A stretch of 6,723 bases of DNA from an uncultured Subdoligranulum sp. (GTDB lineage: Bacteria; Bacillota; Clostridia; Christensenellales; CAG-314). This document shows positions 1-4,581 of this stretch, one piece after another. Position 1 is the first letter of the stretch. Every line of letters starts with the position of its first letter. The stretch spans positions 1-6,723 of the forward strand of contig URVX01000060.1 in the NCBI GenBank assembly GCA_900551395.1, in the 5' to 3' direction. Made by a program: the position numbers and the translations under genes. Under the pieces are notes generated by a model. That model saw only the letters and a list, made by a program, of their open reading frames with translations. It did no database searches and had not been told where the DNA came from.

Positions 1-186
1 GTGGCCGTCCGCAAACACCAGAAAACCGTTCTGGTTGAGAAAGCGGGCAAATTCGTCGTACCTCAAAGCATGCTCGACCATGCCGTGACAAATCTGCACC
101 ATACCCGAAGGCTTTGAAACGTCGTCCCAGACGTACACGTGAACGGATTTTCCGTCGAAAGCCTTGAAATCGTATTCTCTAGGCAT
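1..186 (-). CDS. Alpha/beta hydrolase, Hydrolase_4 / monoacylglycerol lipase-like (3'-truncated by window edge)
   Basis: Only the first 62 codons are inside the window; the rest runs off the left edge. The visible part has the start of an alpha/beta-hydrolase fold: an N-terminal strand pair ending in a short segment with FDGKSVHVYVW (residues 10-20), then a hydrophobic strand leading to HGMVEH (34-39), the oxyanion-hole turn typical of serine aminopeptidase / monoglyceride lipase-like hydrolases, then RYDEFARFL and a second strand ending VFADGH (57-62), matching the family's ADxHRGHG region. The nucleophile elbow (GxSxG) and the catalytic Asp and His would lie beyond the edge, so activity cannot be judged. 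The substrate is likely an acyl ester (monoacylglycerol or lysophospholipid), but that is family inference only. The ATG is supported by a near-ideal Shine-Dalgarno 4 bases upstream. It begins 20 bases after the lysS stop, so it is probably the third gene of the greA-lysS operon. No signal peptide is seen, so it is probably cytosolic. Confidence 0.85.
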   Translation of the reverse strand, partial: MPREYDFKAFDGKSVHVYVWDDVSKPSGMVQICHGMVEHALRYDEFARFLNQNGFLVFADGH

Positions 187-190
187 TTTT

Positions 191-197
191 CACCTCC
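191..197 (-). promoter_or_regulatory. Ribosome binding site of the hydrolase gene
   Basis: On the minus strand this reads GGAGGTG, 4 bases before the ATG at 186-184. It lies wholly in the 20-base gap after lysS, fixes the start codon, and suggests efficient re-initiation on a shared mRNA. Confidence 0.8.
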
Positions 198-206
198 GAA
201 ATGCCG

Positions 207-1718
207 CTATTTGCCCAAAGGCTTCATGGTGGGGAACAGCAACACGTCCCTGATTGAATAGGAATTTGTAAACAGCATAACCATGCGGTCTATTCCGATA
301 CCCAGTCCGCCCGTAGGCGCAAGCCCGTATTCCAGCGCGGTGACATAGTCCTCGTCCATCATCTGAGCCTCGTCGTCGCCGCTGTTGCGCTGCTTTACCT
401 GCTCGGCAAAGCGGTTGTACTGGTCTATGGGGTCGTTGAGCTCGCTGAATGCGTTGCCCATCTCACGAGCATAAATAAAGAACTCGAAGCGCTCGGTCAG
501 ACGGTTGTCCGAAGGCTTTTTCTTCGCGAGAGGACTCACCTCTACGGGATAATCGTAAATAAAGGTCGGCTGAATCAGCTTTTCCTCCACCTTTTGGTCG
601 AACACCTCGTAAAGCGCGTATCCCCAAGTGCGTTTTGCTTTGTCCAGCTCCACGCCCAGCTTTTTGGCGGCGGAAACGGCTTCCTCGTCGTTCATCTGAG
701 AAAAATCCGTCCCGGTAAACGCCTTTACCGCTTCGAGCATCGACATTTTCGTCCAGTTGTCAAGGTCAATTTCCGTGTTGCCGTAAGGCAGCCTGCGGGT
801 GCCCAGCACCTTGTCCGCGCAGTAGCAGAAAAGCTCCTGAGAAATTTCCATCATGCGGATGTAATCCACATACGCCTGATACAGCTCGATGGTGGTGAAC
901 TCGGGATTGTGCCTTACGTCCATACCCTCGTTTCTGAACAGACGCCCGATTTCGTACACCTTTTCAAATCCGCCCACAATCAGGCGCTTGAGATAAAGCT
1001 CGGTGGCTATGCGCATGTACATGTCCATGTCAAGCGTGTTGTGGTGAGTGACAAAGGGACGGGCGTTGGCGCCGCCCGGTATCGTGTTCAAAACCGGTGT
1101 TTCCACCTCGATAAACCCAAGTCCGTCAAGATACTCGCGTATGCAGCTTATGATTTTTGAGCGTATGATAAAAGTCCTCTTTACCTCCGGGTTGGCAATT
1201 AGGTCGACGTATCTCTGACGATAACGCGTGTCCGTGTCACGCAGTCCGTGAAATTTTTCGGGCAAGGGCCTTAAAGACTTGGAGAGCAGCGTAAGCTTTT
1301 CGGCGCGGACGGAAATTTCTCCCATGTGCGTGCGAAAAACCGTGCCGGAAACGCCGATTATGTCCCCGATGTCCCACGTTTTGAACGCGGCGTAAGCCTC
1401 GTCTCCAAGCTCGTCACGTCTGACGTACAGCTGAATCGTCCCTTCCCCGTCCAGAATGTGGCAAAAGCTTGCCTTGCCCATGACACGCACGGAGGTTATC
1501 CTGCCTGCCAGGCTGACAACCGTGTTTTCCAGCTTTTCGAAATTGTTTTTGATATCGGAAGAATCGTGAGTTTTGGGAAATTTGGTGATTTCAAACGGAT
1601 TTTTTCCGTCGGCAACGAGTGCCGCCAGCTTTTCGCGGCGAACACGCATAACCTCGTTCAAATCCTCTTTAGGCATTTGAGCTTCGTTTTCCGTCTTGTT
1701 TTTTTCAATAGCATCCAT
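207..1718 (-). CDS. lysS: Lysyl-tRNA synthetase, class II (LysRS)
   Basis: This cytosolic enzyme joins lysine to tRNA-Lys using ATP; it is an essential step of translation. At 503 residues it has the usual length for bacterial class II LysRS (about 490-510). Order of parts: a polar N-terminal extension with a helix (MRVRREKL, 24-31); the OB-fold anticodon-binding domain at about 65-145; the family signature LRPLPEKFHGL followed by RYRQRYVDL (149-173); motif 1 at about 187-210 continuing into IPGGANARPF (213-222); motif 2 with FRNEG and RHNPEFT (261-275); and motif 3 GLGIGIDR (471-478) followed by SIRDVLLFP. All class II catalytic signatures look intact. The stop is TAG. The ATG at 1718 has AAAGGA 12 bases upstream, a rather long spacing; Met15 or Met24 are conceivable alternative starts, but no better ribosome site is seen for them. 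It follows greA by 30 bases with no terminator, so the two are probably co-transcribed; greA-lysS pairing is, to my knowledge, common in Bacillota. Confidence 0.97.
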   Translation of the reverse strand: MDAIEKNKTENEAQMPKEDLNEVMRVRREKLAALVADGKNPFEITKFPKTHDSSDIKNNFEKLENTVVSLAGRITSVRVMGKASFCHILDGEGTIQLYVRRDELGDEAYAAFKTWDIGDIIGVSGTVFRTHMGEISVRAEKLTLLSKSLRPLPEKFHGLRDTDTRYRQRYVDLIANPEVKRTFIIRSKIISCIREYLDGLGFIEVETPVLNTIPGGANARPFVTHHNTLDMDMYMRIATELYLKRLIVGGFEKVYEIGRLFRNEGMDVRHNPEFTTIELYQAYVDYIRMMEISQELFCYCADKVLGTRRLPYGNTEIDLDNWTKMSMLEAVKAFTGTDFSQMNDEEAVSAAKKLGVELDKAKRTWGYALYEVFDQKVEEKLIQPTFIYDYPVEVSPLAKKKPSDNRLTERFEFFIYAREMGNAFSELNDPIDQYNRFAEQVKQRNSGDDEAQMMDEDYVTALEYGLAPTGGLGIGIDRMVMLFTNSYSIRDVLLFPTMKPLGK

Positions 1719-1748
1719 TTTTAAGGTATGTCCTTTGACTGTGGTATT

Positions 1749-2216
1749 TCAGTTGATATCGAGTATTTTCAGACGCAGAGTACCCGTAGGCACTTCAACG
1801 TCTATGGTCGCGCCCTTCTTTTTGCCGAGACTCATGCGTCCGACCGGAGACTCGTTGGAAATGCGCGCGTTGAGCGGGTCGGCTTCCGTCGTGCCCACAA
1901 TCTGATATGTCATGCGCGCGTTTGTGCCGACGTTGAGAAACGTAACCGTGCTGCCCAGTCGCACAACCTGCCCCGAAGCCGAGTCCTCGTCTATGATTTT
2001 GGCAACGTGCAGCTTGTTTTCAATTTCCAGAATCTCGCCCTCCACCATTGCCTGTTCGTCTTTGGCGGAGTCGTATTCGGCATTTTCGGAAATATCGCCG
2101 AACTCACGCGCGGTTTTGATTTTTTCGCTGACCTCGTGACGGCGTACCGTTTTGAGATACTCCAGACGTTCTTCCAGCTCTTTATAGCCTTGTGCCGTTA
2201 AGAAAACTTCCTGCAT
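1749..2216 (-). CDS. greA: Transcription elongation factor GreA
   Basis: GreA enters the secondary channel of RNA polymerase and stimulates cleavage of the 3' end of backtracked RNA, rescuing stalled complexes. The 155-residue product is close to the usual 157-160. Residues 1 to about 75 form the antiparallel coiled coil; its tip carries GDISENAEY, with Asp41 and Glu44 at the same positions as the Mg-coordinating acidic pair of E. coli GreA. The signature continues as DSAKDEQ. Residues from about 80 onward form the FKBP-like domain that contacts polymerase, ending with SLGKKKGATIDVEVPTGTL and a final strand. The frame stays open 24 codons further upstream to a TTG at 2288, but that extension would start inside the promoter; the ATG at 2216 has a good ribosome site and gives the standard N-terminus (MQEVFLTAQGY). 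It is the first gene of a predicted greA-lysS-hydrolase operon. Confidence 0.96.
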   Translation of the reverse strand: MQEVFLTAQGYKELEERLEYLKTVRRHEVSEKIKTAREFGDISENAEYDSAKDEQAMVEGEILEIENKLHVAKIIDEDSASGQVVRLGSTVTFLNVGTNARMTYQIVGTTEADPLNARISNESPVGRMSLGKKKGATIDVEVPTGTLRLKILDIN

Positions 2217-2220
2217 TATA

Positions 2221-2230
2221 CTTCCCCTTT
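2221..2230 (-). promoter_or_regulatory. Ribosome binding site of greA
   Basis: The minus strand reads AAAGGGGAAG just upstream of the ATG at 2216; the AGGGGA core is 6 bases from the start codon. This decides the greA start in favour of the 155-residue protein over the longer open frame. Confidence 0.75.
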
Positions 2231-2235
2231 TGATT

Positions 2236-2264
2236 AAACAAAAACCACCCGAAAGGTCAGGTGA
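2236..2264 (-). terminator. Terminator-like hairpin plus T-run in the greA leader
   Basis: On the minus strand a short stem (TCACCT at 2264-2259 pairing with GGGTGG at 2250-2245; four Watson-Crick pairs flanked by two G-U pairs, 8-base loop) is followed at once by TTTTTGTTT (2244-2236). An alternative smaller pairing uses ACC with GGT inside the same segment. The element lies downstream of the greA promoter and just upstream of the greA ribosome site, so it could end read-through from the DUF362 gene, act as a leaky attenuator in the greA leader, or do neither. The stem is weak, so the call is tentative. Confidence 0.4.
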
Positions 2265-2278
2265 GTTTATTGTCGGAT

Positions 2279-2307
2279 ATTTTAACAAATTTTTCGCTTT
2301 CAGTCAA
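2279..2307 (-). promoter_or_regulatory. Sigma-70/SigA-type promoter of the greA-lysS operon
   Basis: On the minus strand there is a -35 box TTGACT (2307-2302) and a -10 box TAAAAT (2284-2279) separated by exactly 17 bases; each box differs from consensus at one base. Transcription should start near 2272, giving a greA leader of about 56 bases. The A/T-rich spacer and the position in the gap between the DUF362 gene and greA agree with a real housekeeping promoter. Confidence 0.75.
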
Positions 2308-2328
2308 GTATAATCAGCTGTTTTGTTT

Positions 2329-3525
2329 TTATCCCTGTTTTTTGACTTTTTTCCTTTTGGAGTCGGACAGCGCATGCAAAACCTTGTACAAAAAAGGCTT
2401 TTTCAGCTTTACCGCGTCAAAGGGACAAAGCTCCTGGCAGCAATAACATCTTATGCACTGCTTGGCGTGGATAAAAGCTCTCTTTTTATTCGTTTTACCG
2501 TCCGCTTTCATTTCTATTGCGCCGCGAGGGCAGTGACGAAAGCATTTTTCGCAGCCGCGACAGACGGATTTTTTTATCACCGGCTTTCGGGTGACCCACT
2601 CCTTACGCAAAAATCTGCGCAAAAATCCGCGTTTGTTGAAGGTGGTCGCAAGCACCGTCACGCGCTTGAAATCTTCTATATAAGCTTTGTCGCACTCGGA
2701 AAAATCCGCGAGCGACGCGCCGAAATCCGAGTTTAACAAGCCGCGCTCGACAGCCTTGCTCAAAAGCGGCATTTTGGACGGGTCGTCGAACAGCCTGACC
2801 GACGCGACGTCAGCCAGATAAGCGTTGTCCGACGCAATGATTTTTCCGACAAAACGAGGCGTTCCGTTTGTCGGTCCCTCGCCCTCCATGCCGAAAACTC
2901 CGTCAACTACGTGCAGCAAAATTTTGTCGGAGGCAAATCTTTCTATGTCAATCAGGTTGTCGCAGAAGTCGTCAAGCTCGGGATACTTCGAGTGCACCTC
3001 CGCCTTGACAAGGCCCGGTATCAGACCGTAAAGATTTTTTACGGCGCAGGAATAGCCTGTGAAGCCGTGAGTTTTGAGCTTGCACACGTTTATCACCGCG
3101 TCCGCCTTTAGAAAAACATCGATAATTTCCTGACGACGGTTTACCTTTCCGTTCAGGTCGACTACTGTGTAGCCGAAATCGTCGTTAAGCTCCGCGCCCG
3201 AAGCCCTGCATGCCTCCGTCATGCCTGTGACGCGGTACACGTTGCTCATGTACGCGTGAGTATACGGTCCGCCCGAGCTGTCGCCTACAACCACACGGGC
3301 GCCTGCCTCGACAAGACGTCGCGCCAGACACCCGACAAGCATGGGATGAGTGGTGCCATGCCTCTCGGGCGGCATATCCGTCACAAGATTGGCTTTCAAA
3401 AATACATTTTTCCCCTTCGAGAGAAACGCTTCCGCACCGCCGAAGCTTTCAAAAATTTTGTCGACGCAAGACATTACGTTTTCTCTCAGATAATCCGCGC
3501 AGGGCAGAACGACTAACTTTGCCAT
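2329..3525 (-). CDS. DUF362 domain protein with C-terminal double [4Fe-4S] ferredoxin domain
   Basis: The 398-residue protein has an N-terminal DUF362 domain over about residues 1-250, seen from the VFLKANLV strand (41-48), the GARVVVGDSSGG segment (75-86), KLKTH (149-153), CAVKNLYGLIPG (160-171) and VVDGVFGMEGEGP (207-219). A linker leads to two bacterial-type ferredoxin motifs of form CxxCxxCxxxCP: Cys322/325/328/332 and Cys357/360/363/367, enough for two [4Fe-4S] clusters. The tail (about 375-398) is strongly basic and rich in Lys. There is no signal peptide or membrane segment, so it is probably a cytosolic electron-transfer protein. The reaction and partners of DUF362 proteins are not established to my knowledge, so no function is assigned. 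It is transcribed away from the small gene at 3629 and ends 112 bases before greA. The ATG at 3525 fits the expected domain start (MAKLVVLPC) but has no ribosome site; the promoter lies 8 bases upstream of it. Confidence 0.9.
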   Translation of the reverse strand: MAKLVVLPCADYLRENVMSCVDKIFESFGGAEAFLSKGKNVFLKANLVTDMPPERHGTTHPMLVGCLARRLVEAGARVVVGDSSGGPYTHAYMSNVYRVTGMTEACRASGAELNDDFGYTVVDLNGKVNRRQEIIDVFLKADAVINVCKLKTHGFTGYSCAVKNLYGLIPGLVKAEVHSKYPELDDFCDNLIDIERFASDKILLHVVDGVFGMEGEGPTNGTPRFVGKIIASDNAYLADVASVRLFDDPSKMPLLSKAVERGLLNSDFGASLADFSECDKAYIEDFKRVTVLATTFNKRGFLRRFLRKEWVTRKPVIKKSVCRGCEKCFRHCPRGAIEMKADGKTNKKRAFIHAKQCIRCYCCQELCPFDAVKLKKPFLYKVLHALSDSKRKKVKKQG

Positions 3526-3533
3526 AATAATAA

Positions 3534-3562
3534 ATCATACCAACTCAAAAGAAAATTTGCAA
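3534..3562 (-). promoter_or_regulatory. Promoter of the DUF362-ferredoxin gene, predicted to give a leaderless mRNA
   Basis: On the minus strand a -35-like TTGCAA (3562-3557) and a -10 box TATGAT (3539-3534) are 17 bases apart. Only 8 bases (TTATTATT) separate the -10 box from the ATG at 3525, so transcription would start at or within a base or two of the start codon. No Shine-Dalgarno exists in the gap, which agrees with a leaderless start. Confidence 0.6.
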
Positions 3563-3570
3563 CCGATTGT

Positions 3571-3599
3571 TTGCATCAGAAGCTTAAAAAGTATATAAT
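3571..3599 (+). promoter_or_regulatory. Promoter of the small unknown gene
   Basis: The plus strand has TTGCAT (3571-3576), a 17-base spacer, and a perfect TATAAT (3594-3599). The start of transcription should be near 3606, giving a leader of about 23 bases that contains the ribosome site. It is back to back with the DUF362 promoter: the two -35 boxes are only 8 bases apart. Confidence 0.7.
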
Positions 3600-3618
3600 T
3601 ATTTTTAACTTAACTTAC

Positions 3619-3622
3619 GGAG
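3619..3622 (+). promoter_or_regulatory. Ribosome binding site of the small unknown gene
   Basis: GGAG lies 6 bases before the ATG at 3629. It selects this frame and start over the overlapping plus-strand frame that starts at 3637, and over the in-frame ATG at 3650. Confidence 0.7.
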
Positions 3623-3628
3623 ACTAAA

Positions 3629-3910
3629 ATGAAGCTTTGGATAAAAATCATGAGTCGCGAAAAGATAATCAAGGATACGGTAGCCGAAGGCAGAGCAGAC
3701 ACCGCGCAGCAACTGCACTTCCTGCTGACAAACGCCTGCGACAAGCTCAACTGTCCCACGCCTCTCGTCACCCGCACGGACTCCGACAACCTGCAAAAAT
3801 TCAACCACATAAAATACCGTCCGCAGGATTTCGTGGAAAAGGTAGATTTCGATTATCTCGAAGCCGTTCACCTTACCGAAAAGAAAAAACAGCAGAAAAA
3901 CCCCGAATAA
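3629..3910 (+). CDS. Small conserved-looking protein of unknown function (93 residues)
   Basis: I cannot assign a function. The product begins MKLWIKIMSREKIIKDTV, a likely beta strand-turn-strand, continues with a helix around residues 24-40 ending in ACDKLNCPTP, and has an aromatic and acidic segment KYRPQDFVEKVDFDYLE (62-78), then a Lys/Gln-rich tail. From memory this matches the layout of a family of about 90 residues widespread in Clostridia (MKLW start, a CxxLxxPxP-like middle, DFVExVDFDYLE end); no search was run. It has no signal peptide or membrane segment and no Cys pair beyond the single Cys37 and Cys42. It has its own promoter (perfect -10), a GGAG ribosome site, and a strong terminator, so it is a complete single-gene unit. 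It is the only plus-strand gene in the window, divergent from the DUF362 gene and convergent with hpf. Its last codons and stop lie in a tandem repeat derived from the terminator arm. Confidence 0.78.
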   Translation: MKLWIKIMSREKIIKDTVAEGRADTAQQLHFLLTNACDKLNCPTPLVTRTDSDNLQKFNHIKYRPQDFVEKVDFDYLEAVHLTEKKKQQKNPE

Positions 3911-3943
3911 AATGTACCCCGAATAAAATGTACCCCGAATAAA
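3901..3943 (+). repeat. Tandem 16-bp repeat (2.7 copies) feeding into a terminator
   Basis: The unit CCCCGAATAAAATGTA occurs exactly at 3901-3916 and 3917-3932 and then for its first 11 bases at 3933-3943. The third copy is the ascending arm of the terminator hairpin. The first copy contains the Pro-Glu-stop end of the small gene (stop at 3908-3910). The two full copies are identical, suggesting recent duplication by slippage. Confidence 0.9.
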
Positions 3944-3961
3944 TTCGGGGTACTATTTTTT
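3930..3961 (+). terminator. Intrinsic terminator between convergent genes, probably bidirectional
   Basis: GTACCCCGAAT (3930-3940) pairs perfectly with ATTCGGGGTAC (3943-3953), an 11-base arm with a 2-base centre (in practice about 9-10 pairs and a small A/T loop). On the plus strand it is followed by TATTTTTT (3954-3961), ideal for ending the small gene, whose stop is 19 bases before the stem. On the minus strand the same stem is followed by ATTTTATT, a weaker T-rich tract that could end hpf, whose stop is at 3994. Confidence 0.88.
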
Positions 3962-3993
3962 AAATAGTAATTTACAAAACAATGCAAATTGAT

Positions 3994-4533
3994 TTATTCT
4001 TTCACGTAAGGCTGCAAAAGACCTATTTTCCCGTCATGGCGGCGATATACTATCTCTACGTTGTCGGTAGCTCTGTTGACGAAGACATAGAAGTCGTGAC
4101 CGACCATCTCCAGCTCCTCCACGGCGTCCTTGACGTCGATAGCCAAAATTTCGAATTTTTTGGTTTTTACGATTTCGGGAGCCTTTTCCTCCTCAACGCC
4201 GGTAACAAAAGCAAACTCGCCGAAGTCGGGCGTCGCCGCGCCTGCCTTGTCAATCAGCTTGCCCTTGTGCTTCAGTATCTGCCGCTCCAGCTTGGGCAGG
4301 GCGTCGTCTATCGCGTAGTACATGGTGTTGCCGTCAACTTCCGTTCTGAATTGTCTGCCGTTTGAAGAAACGGTAATTTCCATGCGGCAGCTTTTTCCGT
4401 TTGTGGAAAGCACCACCTTCGCTTCGGCGTCGTCGTTGGGGAAATATTTGTCAAGCTTGTGAATTTTCCTTTCGAGTATATCCTTAAAGTTGCCGCGCAT
4501 AGTATAATTTCTTGTTGTAATTTCAAGTCTCAT
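3994..4533 (-). CDS. hpf: Ribosome hibernation promoting factor, long form
   Basis: Long HPF binds the decoding region of the 30S subunit and drives two 70S ribosomes into inactive 100S dimers in stationary phase or under stress. The 179-residue protein has the two-domain layout of the long form: the S30AE domain at about 1-95 (MRLEITTRNYTM start, HKLDKYFPNDDAEAKVVL, MEITVSSNGRQFRTEV, YYAIDDALPKLERQILKHK), a linker rich in Ala, Glu and Lys at about 96-122, and the C-terminal dimerisation domain at about 123-176 (IDVKDAVEELEMVGHDFYVF and IVYRRHDGKIGLLQP). Both ends are intact. The ATG has AAAGGAG (4548-4542) 8 bases upstream. It follows clpC by 47 bases without a minus-strand terminator. I found no convincing promoter of its own, so it may be co-transcribed with clpC or use a promoter I cannot recognise. 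Confidence 0.96.
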   Translation of the reverse strand: MRLEITTRNYTMRGNFKDILERKIHKLDKYFPNDDAEAKVVLSTNGKSCRMEITVSSNGRQFRTEVDGNTMYYAIDDALPKLERQILKHKGKLIDKAGAATPDFGEFAFVTGVEEEKAPEIVKTKKFEILAIDVKDAVEELEMVGHDFYVFVNRATDNVEIVYRRHDGKIGLLQPYVKE

Positions 4534-4557
4534 GATATTTTCTCCTTTATGATTATT

Positions 4558-4581
4558 GCCTTTACGAAAAACGGTAAAAGC
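4558..4581 (-). other. Hairpin in the clpC-hpf intergenic RNA
   Basis: On the minus strand GCTTTTAC (4581-4574) can pair with GTAAAGGC (4565-4558) through one G-U pair, with an 8-base loop. It starts at the clpC stop codon and is not followed by a T-run in the direction of transcription, so it is not a terminator. It could mark the 3' end of processed clpC RNA, or be chance. Confidence 0.35.

Noticed and set aside
1725..1745. A CtsR-type heat-shock operator, suggested by AGTCAAAGGA on the minus strand ahead of lysS.
   Set aside because: CtsR sites need two GGTCAAA-like heptads in tandem; only one half is present, and the sequence is explained by the lysS ribosome site.
2217..2272. A T-box riboswitch ahead of greA-lysS, suggested by a GGGTGG followed by T's.
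   Set aside because: The leader is only about 56 bases. There is no specifier stem and no full T-box sequence (GGGTGG is not followed by an ACCGCG-like part).
2217..2288. A 24-codon N-terminal extension of greA starting at the TTG at 2288.
   Set aside because: The TTG falls in the spacer of the predicted greA promoter, upstream of the expected transcription start. The extension has no family resemblance, and the ATG at 2216 has a good ribosome site and gives the standard GreA start.
2286..2314. A plus-strand promoter using TATAAT at 2309-2314.
   Set aside because: There is no -35 box at 16-18 bases upstream and no plausible plus-strand gene follows; the region overlaps the -35 box of the minus-strand greA promoter and is simply A/T rich.
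3605..3871. Minus-strand frames of 66-88 codons opposite the small gene.
   Set aside because: They are antisense shadows without ribosome sites, and would be transcribed into the DUF362 promoter region.
3637..3942. A 101-codon plus-strand frame overlapping the small gene.
   Set aside because: It has no ribosome site of its own at a suitable distance, has low-complexity Arg/Pro-rich content typical of a shifted frame, and the frame starting at 3629 has GGAG at ideal spacing and a sensible protein.
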